Assembly: GCA_003024175.1 (NCBI GenBank)
Contig: MDYQ01000135.1
Location: forward strand, 1-64,000
Length of the DNA: 64,000 nucleotides
Direction of reading: 5' to 3'
Source: Planoprotostelium fungivorum
Taxonomy: Eukaryota > Evosea > Variosea > Cavosteliida > Cavosteliaceae
Shown here piece after piece: positions 33,006-44,277 of this stretch; the first letter of the stretch is position 1; every line of letters starts with the position of its first letter. The notes under the pieces were generated by a model, which did not search any database, was not told where the DNA came from, and saw only the letters and a list, made by a program, of their open reading frames with translations. The position numbers and the translations under genes are program-made.

Positions 33006-34794
33006 TTATTTGACGATCAATACACATATCAACACAAAAATACAAGCAGTGATCCACACTGCATCCTTCCTCCCAATTCGTATGACGAGGTCTCCTCTCT
33101 TCTCCTCTTGTCTCTTCTCTTCTGCTCTTTCCTCTTGTCTCTTCTCCTGCTTCTTCTCTTGTCTCTTCTCCTGCTTCTCTTCTTCTCTCTTGTCTTCTAT
33201 TCTGCCTCTAAACTCGCAGGTGATGTCTTCTACTCTTAAAGTGGGTAACTGAAAGGCCTCTTGACTTGAGAATCTCATCTTCCTCGGAAATCCCGATTTG
33301 TAAAATCCGAGCCCGGGCATCGGTGATCCCTACCCCCATCAGTTTTCCAAATTTCCCCCAAATTTCCACGAAATTTCACTCACCACGTCCCCCTTGCGGG
33401 CCAATTCTCGATCTACAACTCTCTCGAGTCGATGTATCGCGTCCGCTTTTCCCTTGTATATCTCGTCTTGTGCATCTTCTAAGTGGTTGTGGAAGAAGAG
33501 GCCGGGTCTGAATCGAATGGGCTCCAGGAGGACTCTGTGTGTCTTCGTGATGATGACCATGTGGTTCTTTGGAACGAGGGCCCAGTCTTCTTCGTTGTAG
33601 CTGAGGGGTTCGGATGCTATGACGACGGAGTGGTTCGTGTCTTCCATGGAAATCTGAGTGGAATTTGAGTTCGTGGGAGTGTGATTCGTGATCGCGATGA
33701 TGTGATGGATCGTGATTGGATCACGATCATGATCCGTGAATACGATGAGATGATGAGATGAGATGAACGAAGACTCACTATGTTGGGCGACTGCGACACG
33801 CAGACGGAATTTCCGCTCAGACTCCTCTTCCTCTCACAGCTGTACCTTGGCTGCTTCGTGTAATACAGAGACGGTGGCTCTTCGTTCTTTGAATTTCGAA
33901 AACGTGTGGCCACGACCGCCTCTCCGTTCGTAACGGCTAAATTCAGAGAAGAAGGTTTCGGATCATCTGATGATTGGGCGGTCAGCTCCAAGATCAACTC
34001 CATGGTGTCCAGCAGAGATTTCTTCATCGACTGGAAATGGTCAATAATAGAAGAGTCGTATCCATAGATGGATGTGAAATAGGTGGAGAGAAGATGTTCA
34101 TGATGTGATGTGTACATGGTGTATTGTGTGTACCTGCCATGTCGGATTTGGATCAGTTCCCAATCTTTCCATGAAGAGTGCGGCTACAAATTCAGAGTCC
34201 GTGCTGCCGTTGATGTTCTGAAAGGTCCTATCACTGAGATGATCGATGATCAACTTTCGTTTCCAGCTGTTGTGATGAGATAGGGTCGATGATTCATCAA
34301 ATTCGAATCTACCTCTCAAAATTGAAGATGCAACCGTTGTGCATGAAGAGGATGCGACCAAACTGGAACGGGTGGCAGTTGCTTTCGACGATGGCCGAGC
34401 CAGGCGAAGCGGCTCTCACATGAGCGAAGACACATTTGGACTCGATGGCTTCTGATAATCTCTTGAGATTCAGATCGTTCCAAGATGGTTTGACGGACAC
34501 AAAAACACATGGATTCTCCTGTTGGGAATGATACCAACCGACACCCTGTAGTTGATCAGAGGGGAATTTTGTCTTACGTTACATACAAAACCGTCTCCAT
34601 TGATCCTGTGATTGAGACGGAGTGGGTGTGATTCTAAGATATACGGCATGTATGGATTGGCAAAGCTCTGCTGTATCATCTGATATCGTCAGACGTGATG
34701 TGACTTGCACTTGACTCACGGAATGCTTCGGGTTCGTGACTAGATCGGCCAGAACTACCGATTCATCACCGATATAAACGAGCCAGCGACACAT
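33006..34794 (-). CDS. Class II glutamine amidotransferase, Dug3-like, with tail anchor
   Basis: Starts MCRWLVYIGDES at 34794; the Cys after Met is the Ntn nucleophile of the GATase_4 family. Exons then give QQSFANPYMPYIL, INGDGFGVGWYHSQQ, CVFAHVRAASPG, NCHPFQFGRILFMHNG and NHSVVIASEPLSYNEEDW, all hallmarks of Dug3/YafJ-type amidotransferases; yeast Dug3 works with Dug2 in glutathione breakdown. Unusually the last exon (near 33290 to 33006) adds about 35 residues of Glu/Lys/Arg/Gln repeats (KREEEKQEKRQEKK) and a final hydrophobic helix (AVWITACIFVLICVLIV) followed by Lys, i.e. a tail-anchored form. The splice joining the core (ELARKGDV) to that exon was not fixed exactly, so the tail could instead be a mis-assigned frame. 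Confidence 0.8.
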
Positions 34795-35063
34795 GCTGCG
34801 GGTGATTCTTAATGATGTTCGCGTTTTGTAAAGCAGTTCGGGTTGGAATTTCGGGTTGTTTCACAATCTGGAGTGGATGTTGCCAAGAGACCACGTTCTC
34901 ACACTTTGATTTGTCAGTGAGATCATCTTCACACATCACCAACCAACCAACCGATACAGACCTTCCGTCGCTCCCAAAGATCATGAACATCGATGAACGC
35001 AAAATCACCAACTACCTTCATATTCTGCGTCATGCGATGCACATTGAAAAGTGTCGTCTCATC

Positions 35064-35461
35064 TGATGACGTTCCAGATCGTAGGATTCACCATCTTGTC
35101 CAAAATCAATAACGGTTTCGTCGAGAAAAACTGCATCACCTTCCCTCCTCTCCAAAAGGATGTTCCGAGCTCATGCTGTCCACCATCATCACCGACGCCA
35201 GAGTCGCCAGCGTTCGCCTCCTCACCTACCTTCTCCGCCTCCGCAGCCGAGCGATTCGAACCCATAGACAACCTATCTGGATGGAAGGTCAATTTCTTAT
35301 CCACCATCTTCCATCAGATCGCGTCGAAGGCAGGTCTGGCCAAGCGACACTCGTTCAGAGCCAAATTCGGAGCGAGAGACGCACCACTGTATGTAGCCTT
35401 CTCTCCGGAGGCGCCACCAGGGTTGAGCGCCAAGTTGATGACGGGTGTATTTACGCAATAA
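35064..35461 (+). CDS. Hypothetical protein, about 131 aa
   Basis: Single open frame MTFQIVGFTILSKINN to LMTGVFTQ. A central Pro/Ser-rich stretch (CCPPSSPTPESPAFASS) is followed by an amphipathic part (NFLSTIFHQIASKAGL). No domain recognised. Upstream, 34989-35060 also reads as coding (MNIDERKITNYLHILR) in another frame and could be a first exon. Overlapping minus-strand frames exist, so confidence is limited. Confidence 0.4.
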
Positions 35462-35510
35462 AACGTGTGAATTGTAGAGGTGTTGATGTATGAGACAGGT
35501 TCGTTGTCTA

Positions 35511-38500
35511 TTACTTCTTGCCTTGGACGACCTTCCTCTCTGACTGGACTTTCTTCTTGCCATACTTTTTCTTCTTCTGTGCAGGATCCATTTTCTCTTT
35601 CGCCTCTTCTATCTTCCCCGCTTGGAACTTCTGTTCTCGTTTCGCCGGTTTTTCCTTCTTCGTTTGCACTCGTTCTTTCTTCTCTTCCACTGGTATCTCT
35701 GACCTCGTTTCCTTCACTTCAGCATGAACTTCTTCCTTCTTTGACGCTCCTCCCTTTTCTTCTTCTCTCGTTCCTGCGACACGTGAGCACCTTCCTTGTC
35801 ATCTCTCCATCACCTCGCATGAGCTCCTCCACGCGAGTGCCTCCCTTCTCAAAACCAGATATGAGCCATCCATCGGCCTCCCTCGTCACATCTTGACCAC
35901 AGACGTTGACTAGTGTGTAGGCGATCTTCGGTACTGGATGCACCACGACTCCCATGATGACGTGGACTTCATGAGATGTCTCTAGAGATGTCTCTGCTCT
36001 CCTCCATTCGTTCTTCGACATGCGGAAAGCGGTCACGTGATCAGTCACGTGACCTTTGACCTGTCTCGATTCAGTCGGAGGTAAGTCGTGGTACTGACTT
36101 CGAAGAGAAATTTCGACGGTTTTCCGTTGAAAACTCCTTCCATGTCATCGATGAACAGATCGTAGCCCAACCCATCGTCGCAGGTTTCCCGCCTTTTTTC
36201 CGGGAAAAATCTCGTGGAATATCTCGAGACCCAGTTGTACTCGTCGAATTCCACCGATTTTCCCCTACACACTTGCAGGAGCGTACGGTACGCATAGCAC
36301 TCCCCCATCTTCCCCAACAGATCGGCAAAGTCAGATTCGATCTGTGGGAGTGCGGCTCCACGATCTGATGGAGCTGCAGACTCCACGGTGGTGGACGGAG
36401 GGGCAGCTACTGTCTTCAGAAGAGGTGAAGAGAAGGAACTCACCCTCGTTCGAAGGAGATAAAGAGTGGTACAGGTCATCGTGAGGCAGGCGTTCGAGTT
36501 GTTTCAGTCGGTGTCTCATACCTGCGTACGCTACGTACGTCAGGGGTGATGAGACGTAACGATTCGACTCACATTTGAAAGAAGGTGTGTCGTCGTCCAT
36601 CTGCACTGGATCTTCACCTTCATAATCCATCCATTCAGCCTGCATGTTGGAATCGTCCTCCCTTACGTAGCCTACGTACGTATCATTGGATAGGTCGTCC
36701 GTCTGTGATGAACGTAAGTTACGTAACGTTACGTCCGTATGATGCTTCACCTCCTGGATGTGTCTACCTCCTGAAGGTGTGTGCATGTCGGCTTCTTTTT
36801 CTCCGGAGTAGTGTACGTACTCATCTGGTGAGTCGTTCATCTGTATTAAACGTAAGTTACGCAACGTTACGTCCATACGATACTTCACCTTCTGGATGTG
36901 TCTACCTCCTGAAGAGATATAGTCTAAAGATGCAATTCCAGTAGTCGACGATTTTGTCGACACGTAGATAGTCGACGTTGTCTCACCATCATCACGAGTT
37001 CCGTCTACCTTCACGGGGGCAGATGGATTCTTCCTCGTCGGCAGGGTGATGACGAGATCTCCCGCCTCTTTGAGTAGAGTGTACTGATCCTGATGACGTC
37101 AGATGACGTCATCACTTCCATGTGTACTACCTCGATGACGGGCCGCCTCTCCTTCATCTTCTCTTGTTCCATGAACTCTCTCAATATTCCATCTGTGAAG
37201 CTGATACCTTCCTCCCCTCCCACGATCTATGACAGAGTCAGTCACGTGATACGTAAGACGAAATTTCGCGGAGATCTCGTGAGAATCTGACTCACTTCAG
37301 GTATCAACAGTCTGGCGAGGTCTTCTATCTTGGAGTTTTCTCTCTTCTTGTCGATCATCAGGACTCCTCTCTCTCCATCTACGTAATGATCCGCACGTAC
37401 TCTACGTGTCAACCCCTCTCCCAGGGAATATTCCACCTGCATCGCATCAGCTCAATCAAATTCAACCACCACTCGCCTCCATGTGCTGCGTCACCATCAC
37501 TCTCGTTCTGTCTGCGATGTCTTCTAATCTCTCTTTCTCTTCCTTCGTCAGAACTCGGCCGGATACTTTCAAGATGAAACGAGCGGACGATCTCAATCGA
37601 AGGGTGAGAGAGGTGGACTCGTACGGCTTCGTAGAAGGTAGAGGGCGGGAGACGTTCCTCTCGGATATCCTGGGAATATTGTGGAGCTGTGGTGGGTGAG
37701 TCTCATTCGTATGCGACTCATCACCTTCAGTAGTTCGGGAAATTCGGACAGTAGTCCGAGATCGTGCAAAGACAAATTAGTCTACGCCGTGCCCGGCACT
37801 ATCGACGACAAGCTGGTCGACATTTATTACGGCAGAGACGGCAAGAGATATTTTCCGTTCAACATGGTCCACCCACGATCTCGGACTGAAGAAGATGCAT
37901 CGATGGGATAAGATCCACAGTGTAGATTTACCCTGATCATCCGATACGTCGTTCAACATCCGATAGATCTATCGTAAGAGTGAGATCTACTCGAAATCTC
38001 GTGGAAATCTCGCGGAGATTTTTACCTTCTGTATGACAGGCAGCATGGGGGGTATCTCTTCTTTGGGTCTGAATATCCTAGCATCGAGATCTGACCAGAC
38101 GATGTTGAGGGTGCCATGTAACAATCGTGAAAACTCGGGGTGGTCCTCACCTTCACCACTTGAGTGAAGTAATTTTCCATTTTTGAATAACGATCCGCGA
38201 GCTTGGCGAGTTGTAGTACCTTCATGACTTCATCATCACCTAGAGACATGAGACAGATCGTTCAAGTGAAGATTCACCGTCCCAGATGACCTTGCTCAAT
38301 CTGAGATGTGATCCGTCGATGTATACATCTTCGCACGGATGGTTGAATTGTTCACACAGAATATAGTAACCGTTCCAAACCTATTCATCATCAACCTCCA
38401 TCGTCACGATCGCGATCGTCGGCAATGACACGGTGATCATCATCGTGATGACAAAGACGTTCACCTCTCGTCTCTTGTCTTCTGGTATGTTTGATCTCTT

Positions 38501-39544
38501 CAGTTGGTTGTTGATACGGTCCAAGACGTATCCCTGACCGGTGCGAGACCTTTCAAAAGAGGAGGATGAGTCAATACTTCCAAATTCAAGCAAGGAAGGT
38601 AAGGAGAGAAAAATTCTAATTTCGGATGATCGTATGTGGCCGAGATGCACTGCGAGACGTTGAATATCCACGTAGATTTCGATGAGATTTCACCTCGTAC
38701 ACGTTCGAGGTGGTACGCAGGCGAACGTGTTCGTTTACGTGACGAGTGACTACGTTGGCCTCTGCCGCGTTGTAGTGCGTGAACTGCTTATTGATGTACT
38801 GATGATATTGAATTCGTTGTAGATGAGATGATCCATCACCTCCAGAGCACCAGAATCTTTGACTGCGAGGCATGACACCAACTCGGGTGACACTTCGCGA
38901 CCTCTGCCTGAAATATGTGAGAAATTTCACGTTACATACACCCACCCGCTATGTGGTTGACTTTCGGTACGACCGACACACCCATCATCATCGTGAACTC
39001 CATCCATTCTCTATCTTCTCTCTTCTCTCCGTACAAGTACTGTACTCTTTCATTCTTGAATATCTGTCTCGATTGAGTCACATTGTTGTTGTGTTCACCT
39101 CACCCTCTTCAGATCATGATCTGGATGGTACAATTCTTCTCCTCGGTACATCTTCCCCTCTTGACAAGGCATCCACAGTGTATCTCTCAAGACTCTGACG
39201 TTCCCACCGATTTCCTTGATGTGATCACAGATGAATCTGAGATGCTCCATCACCGTCTCAGCCTCGCACACTCGATCGAAATCTCCATCGTGGAGGCTGT
39301 GACGCAGTAAGATGATCTCGCTGATCTTCCTGGAATCGGCAGAGTAGACGTTGCACTTTTCGAGGAAAACTCGCGTTCTGTCGTTGACCAGGGTGGGATG
39401 CAAGATCTGAATGAAATCTCCCAGATTGTAATGGAGTACGTCTGAAGGTACGTCTCGGAGAATCTCTCCCTCGGATAAACTCTTGAGCTGGTGACCGTCT
39501 GTTGCAAACCGAGGGCCATCAGGCTTAACACAGACCCGTTTCAT
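35511..39544 (-). CDS. DUF3883 (NO VEIN-like) large protein, N-terminus missing or short
   Basis: A long chain of exons with short introns. Near the left (C-terminal) end is DUF3883: FADLLGKMGECYAYRTLL, GLGYDLFIDD, FLFEVKG, FRMSKNEWRRAE, matching the GE-x-Y, GYD, EVK and S-x-x-EW motifs of this nuclease-like fold. The protein ends in a Lys/Glu-rich coil (KKKKYGKKKVQSERK) at 35511. Toward the N-terminus, NVRVLRDTLWMPCQEGK and GEELYHPDHDLKR resemble the sacsin/NO VEIN IPxxxG and LYHP motifs that follow an HSP90-like ATPase domain. That ATPase is not found: the open text stops at 39544, where Ty3/gypsy fossil sequence begins. A 46-residue module is duplicated in frame (36711 and 36849). Exact exon borders were not all resolved. 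Confidence 0.65.
36711..36918 (-). repeat. In-frame 138-bp internal duplication
   Basis: Two copies of a segment beginning AACGTAAGTTACG(T/C)AACG start at 36711 and 36849, exactly 138 bp (46 codons) apart, about 88% identical, within the DUF3883 gene. Each encodes a SGGRHIQ-x-VK, DVTLRNLR module. TACGT words are strongly enriched here and in nearby parts of the exon. Confidence 0.8.
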
Positions 39545-39559
39545 TTCATTCTAGAGACG

Positions 39560-40345
39560 GCAATAGTCATTTGCATCGCTAACATCCTGAAGAAGGCTGT
39601 CGTGAGGCTCTCGCCAGAGAAGTGCCGGTAGCACTACCAATTCCTTGTTCGAGTGATATCACCATAGGTATCTCATTTCAACACTCTTCGTCCATCGGAC
39701 CGTCGTTCAGACACTTGTTCACCAAGACAGAAGTGGGTTCGGCCACCTTCAATGGAGCCCAGACTACCATAGGAAGAAGTCACCTGATCTCGCGATGATC
39801 GTCATCTCATTCGTGAATTCCACCACCACCATCATCACACATCACTTGGATTGACCTTTTTAGAAACAAAGGAGGATCTCAAATCCTCATCTAATTTCAA
39901 CCACTCGATCAACGATTGGCAATGAGTATCGTCTTTGTACGATTCCACAATCGACTTAATCAGATTGTTATGTTTAACATCATCGTTCTCCCGTATGACA
40001 CGGAGCTCTTCCCGCTCTATTGGTACAAAGACCTTGGGTTGGAGGAGACATCTCTCTTGCGATGCTCTGTCCCCCCTGTCGAGTGCATCTTGAGGTCGAC
40101 GCGATAACGCATCCGCGCATACGTTTAATTTCCCCGGACGATGATGAATAGTCGGAAAATATCTGTGCCGCCTTATGGTTGGCATCTCAACTTCGTGCCC
40201 CAGCAGTTGATGTTCAAGGTGAGAGCATTGGAGGAGAAGATGTTCAAGGGCAGCGAAGATCGTGGGGCAGCACTGTGTGAAGACATCACACATTTTTTTT
40301 CTTCTCCTGCAAGGGAAGAAAATGAAGTTTTGTTGATGTTGCATT
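39560..40345 (-). mobile_element. Ty3/gypsy retrotransposon fossil (pol fragment)
   Basis: A pol-derived remnant on the minus strand. The right part carries the end of the RNase H domain with the HRPGKLNVCADALSRRP signature typical of Ty3/gypsy; the left part, toward 39560, resembles the N-terminal zinc-binding part of an integrase. No gag, protease, most of reverse transcriptase or LTRs are visible. It is broken, with several interruptions between the parts, and clearly not a whole element. It abuts the DUF3883 gene. The good match of the RNase H motif suggests moderate rather than great age. Confidence 0.75.
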
Positions 40346-40547
40346 TGATAAACATAAACATTCGTTAGCTACCAGGTAACCCCGATGCTCTACGGTTAAG
40401 TAAGCACTTTGTTGGTCAACTCTATAAATGAACGAATGGACCTGTCATGACATTGATTCTGTCTGTCTCGACAATTCGACCTATTATTCCGGTGTAGCGT
40501 CGTGAAAAGAATACCCAACAAAAACCAACAACAGAACAACATCAAAG

Positions 40548-42333
40548 ATGAACAAGATTCTCGGCCTCTATTCTCTTCTATTACTCGTTTTCGCCTGTCA
40601 GGCGGATTCCCTTGTTGGGTTGGGCATCTCTATGAGTGATGCCACCACCACCTCTGACGGAGACATCCTCTGTGGAAGAAGCGCTGGAAACCAGACTGTC
40701 TTCTCAGTATCCAGCAACAGAGTCCTACAGGTCTTGGACGATGCTGAGTTTTCGGCCATCTCGGGTGACGGCAGCTGTATTGCCACTCTCTCGGCCAGAG
40801 GCAATGGAACCCTTTCTGTTTATGTTCGTCAGCAGTTCAATTGGACTCTCGTGGTGAGCTCTCCGCATTTAGACCGGAAGAGGGTTGACGCGTTACAGAG
40901 TCAGTATGAGGTTCTTTTGGGCAATAATACCTCTCTCCACCCCTCTGGTGTTCTGATGAATCCCTCAGCTTCTCGCATTGTTGTCTCCCTCTCAGACAAT
41001 CAAACTTTCTCCTTCTACGTCAGAGAGAACAGTACCCAGACGTTCTCTTTCTCTTGGATTCAGAACCTGACCAGCAGCTCCATCTGGAGATGGAGTGGAG
41101 ATCTGTCGGCGGCCGTCTCTCCCACACACAGATCTCTCTTCTTCTACACGGCCGATTACCAAAAGAGAAGAGTTACATACTTCCAGGTGAGGAGAGATAG
41201 AATCCTTGATCTGATCGAGCATCAAGGAATACAGTCAAGCTGATCCTCCCATCTACTGGGTCGATTTAGATCACACAATCATCAACGCCGATGGCTCTGG
41301 GGTGGCCATCGATAACTCTGTGAATCTAAATATGCTGAAATCGTGAGCTCAATGCAACTATCGTTACACAGTTCACCGACTCCGTAGAGGTCTCCCAATT
41401 ACAAGCAGCTTTCTGCCAACTCTTCACATTTTGCCTTCTCTTATGGCGGAGACTTTCTGTTCTCCAAAGAAGAGGGTGGCCCTCTTATGCGTCGTTACAT
41501 CGGCAACTCGTCCCGGGGTTATTTACCGCAGGAAGTGTGAGCGAGACATTCTGTCGATCATCGACGTCATATTCCTCATCATCAACCTGTCCCTCATCGT
41601 GATGTCATGACAGAGTGATCACGGATGCAACCCTCTCTTCTAACTTCGTGACCAACCAAGACGGTTCCAAAGTCTTCTTTCTCTACGCCGCCGGCCCCGT
41701 GCAGCTCTTGTCCATCCCCTCTACCAATCGTACGACTGCCAGTCTGTGTCTGAACGACACTTGGTGCCAGAGTGGCCTCCGCTGTGGACCCGCCAGCTAC
41801 TGCTACGTACCAGGAACTATCTCTAAGCCTGATCGTTACGAACTAAGCTACTTGACCGTCTCACAGAACATCTCGCGTGAGTGCTGTCATCATCACCACT
41901 CTCATCTTCCTCTCTAACGTGCATAGTTTCTATCGTTTACACCGATTCATCTACTGTCAATTGCATCGATGCCGGCTCCAGCCCTGCGGCCAATTCTCAA
42001 GTGTCCTTTGATGTCTACAACGACAACATGCTACAGATCGCCTACTTCAACAACATGTCCACGTCAAGAGTCGTCAACGTTCGATACCTCAACGCATCGG
42101 GTGCCTCCATGGTGCTCTCCTCTCCTGATGACGTGAGGGCTCAAGTGTGGATCACTCGCATCTGCGCCGACGCGTATGCCAATTCGAAGCCTTATGTGTG
42201 CTTTGGAATCATATTTGGAAACAAGACGGACATCTCGAACAAACCGAAACCGACCGTTCACGAGGGCTCTGCTTGGAGATTGGGTGGAGTCAGTGGAGTG
42301 CTCTTCTTGGGTTTGGCTTTCTCTCTCTGGTAA
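40548..42333 (+). CDS. Secreted or GPI-anchored surface glycoprotein
   Basis: Exon 1 runs 40548 to about 41187, followed by several exons interrupted by short introns; the last, about 41929-42333, ends SLW-stop. A signal peptide (MNKILGLYSLLLLVFACQADS) starts the protein. The luminal part is rich in N-glycosylation sequons (NQT, NGT, NWT, NNT, NST, NLT, NRT, NDT, NMS, NAS, NKT) and has a Cys cluster CLNDTWCQSGLRCGP and SYCYVPG. The C-terminus is a hydrophobic run (GGVSGVLFLGLAFSL) fit for a GPI signal. The repeated short aromatic/Ser blocks (VFSVSSNRVLQVLDD, RIVVSLSDNQTFSFYV) could be beta-propeller blades. Family unknown. It is different in sequence from the glycoprotein at 26130. Confidence 0.75.
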
Positions 42334-42604
42334 AGACATCATCTGATTAAAGACATCATGTGCAGATGGTGCATGAAAGAGTGTTTCTGATGATGATGAC
42401 ACAGACTTCATCGAGCGCATCTTTATGAGACACCAGACGTACGGTTGGGATTGACATTTTTAATGGATAGAATTGATTTGTGCAAGTCGTGTGGAGCAAG
42501 CTTGACGTGAAATGAATATAGCTTAATACATAGCAGCACATCGTGTCTTTATTTAGCCACACCAACATTTTCGATTGCTCATACATTTAAGACACAACGT
42601 GAGC

Positions 42605-43199
42605 GCAGTTCTGAAGGGAAACAAGTGGCACCTGGTGGGCTCACACTCCATCGGCTTCGTCTCGTTCTCTTTCAGATCGATGTCAAGGGTAGCCAGGTCG
42701 AGGCAAAGCAATCTGTTTTCCTCTACAAGGTCGAAGATTCCACCGTCACCATCAAGGGCGGGGTTGCCTCTGTCTGCATCGGTGGGAGATCGATGGAAAC
42801 GCATGCGAATCGTCTGACCGATGCAGACACTTGCAAGAAGGTCAGAGCCGTCTTCGATGACGTCACCTCAAGCGTCGAAGTCTTAAACAGCCAGAAAATC
42901 CAGGCTCAAGCCAACGGTGCCATTCCATCTCTCGCCATCGACATGTCCCAGAGTGTTACGTTCTACGTCCAATCTGAGTCCGGAAGAAAGGTGATCGTCT
43001 CATTTCAGCATGAATGGAGACTGAATGTCTTACGCAGGTTGGGATCACTACCTGTAGATCCTCAGAGGTCAACGTCATCACTCCCGGTAAGACCGAGAAA
43101 GACAGCCCTTCTGAGCAGCCCATCCCCCAGCAGCTCTTCACCACCTTCGATGACAAGGGAAAGCCGTCCACCAAGACCGTCGAGCGCGTCGGTATGTAA
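42605..43199 (+). CDS. CAP (adenylyl cyclase-associated protein) C-terminal domain gene, 5' end unresolved
   Basis: Three segments: up to 42634, 42676-42990 and 43038-43199. They encode the actin-binding beta-helix of CAP: KGNKWHL, VEAKQSVFLYKVEDS, TVTIKGGVASVCI, CKKVRAVFDDVTSSVEVLN, IQAQANGAIPSLAID, then the strand EVNVITPG and the C-terminal QLFTTFDDKGKPSTKTVE. In CAP this domain recharges ADP-actin with ATP. The N-terminal cofilin-actin-binding helical domain, proline stretch and WH2 are absent, and no in-frame ATG is seen before 42605. Either a truncated duplicate (pseudogene), or a CARP-only gene with a tiny unseen first exon. The frame is intact, which argues against long-dead status. 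Confidence 0.7.
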
Positions 43200-43468
43200 G
43201 TTTTTCAATAGAATCATGTCTGTAAAGAGTCTTTATCATCGTCCATCTTAAACAGACCGACGTGTCATCTCGTGCCCAACCTTGATCTCGTGATGTGACT
43301 TTCTCTCAAGTGCAATTCTCGACATGTTGGAGACGACACACCAAGGAAAACTCTGTCGTCATCGATCAGACACCTCTTCGCGTGCGATGATCACCTGATC
43401 TGCATCTCTCATCTTCTGATTAGACGTCACGATGCAATGAAGTGACGTCTCTTCTCTTCGTATATGAA

Positions 43469-44119
43469 TCAATGATAGACCGCATGTTTGATGATCTTGT
43501 CTCTCTCCTTCCTCATGGCTTCCAAGTCTCTCTGTGAGATCCTGTCCTTCCTGCATTCCATCAGACAATGTGATAGCGGTTGTGATCGATCGACTGACTT
43601 GATACTCTTCTGTAATGGCACTTGATTGGGGAAATGAGTCACTCGGTATGGCAGATCCTTCTTCCCCAGACCACTCTTGTCCCTCCTTAATTGAGTCTTG
43701 ATGGGATCTAGTGTGCCTTGATTTCTCGCACCCAGCCCTTGTTCTTCGTTCCACGACATGTTTTTCAGCATTCGATAGCCTTTGTTGCTCTCCTGTATGT
43801 GATATTGTTTGCGAGCTCCATGTGTGCTCAATCGATGAGAGAATGCCGATTCGTGTTGTTCTTTGGATACATTGTGATCGATGGACTCTCCACACTCTTC
43901 ACAGATCCATTTCTTGCTCGTATCTTCCAAGGGTGGTGGTAATTTCAGCGTCAATGAGAGGTAAAAATTGGAGATGTCTTCTCCTGTGGGCTTAGGTGGT
44001 GGAATGATTTGACAATCTTCGTCCACTGGTACCTCCGGTTCAGATCTCACAAAGAGTGTCCTCTTGAAGCCTTCTATGATGGGACTCTGCGTTCTGACGA
44101 ATGATATCTCTTCATCCAT
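43469..44119 (-). CDS. G-patch domain protein with zinc finger (GPANK1-like)
   Basis: Single exon, 216 residues. Residues about 75-105 hold a C2H2-like finger (WICEECGESIDH, then H-x4-H in SAFSHRLSTH). The G-patch follows: NKGYRMLKNMSWNEEQGLGA with GTLDPIKTQLRRDKSGLG, the canonical glycine pattern that docks on DEAH helicases such as Prp43. A basic C-terminus (MRKERDKIIKH) ends the protein. The same finger plus G-patch order is seen in animal GPANK1 and fungal relatives; ankyrin repeats are absent here. Likely a spliceosome or ribosome-assembly helicase cofactor. Confidence 0.85.
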   Translation of the reverse strand: MDEEISFVRTQSPIIEGFKRTLFVRSEPEVPVDEDCQIIPPPKPTGEDISNFYLSLTLKLPPPLEDTSKKWICEECGESIDHNVSKEQHESAFSHRLSTHGARKQYHIQESNKGYRMLKNMSWNEEQGLGARNQGTLDPIKTQLRRDKSGLGKKDLPYRVTHFPNQVPLQKSIKSVDRSQPLSHCLMECRKDRISQRDLEAMRKERDKIIKHAVYH

Positions 44120-44277
44120 GCGGTGCGTTCGTTATGTGATGCTGCGAGTGTGACCTTTCTGTCATCAGAGGAAAGTTCTTAAAAAAAGACTTGCGTCACT
44201 TTTCCTTGAACGAGAAGGTTCATGATGGGCTCATCTTTGTCACCCTTCTAAAGATAACCTCCATTTCTCGATTTTAT

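Noticed and set aside
33070-33230. CTTCTCTTGTCTCTTCTC repeats read as a polypyrimidine regulatory element
   Set aside because: On the minus strand this is the codon run for the EKRQ coil of the Dug3-like protein.
35240-35262. GATTCGAACCC word resembling a tRNA T loop on the minus strand
   Set aside because: The flanks do not form a T stem or an acceptor stem; it lies inside a coding frame.
35059-35563. Two minus-strand frames opposite the hypothetical gene at 35064
   Set aside because: No domain, basic and Arg-rich shadow composition, and no consistent exon chain.
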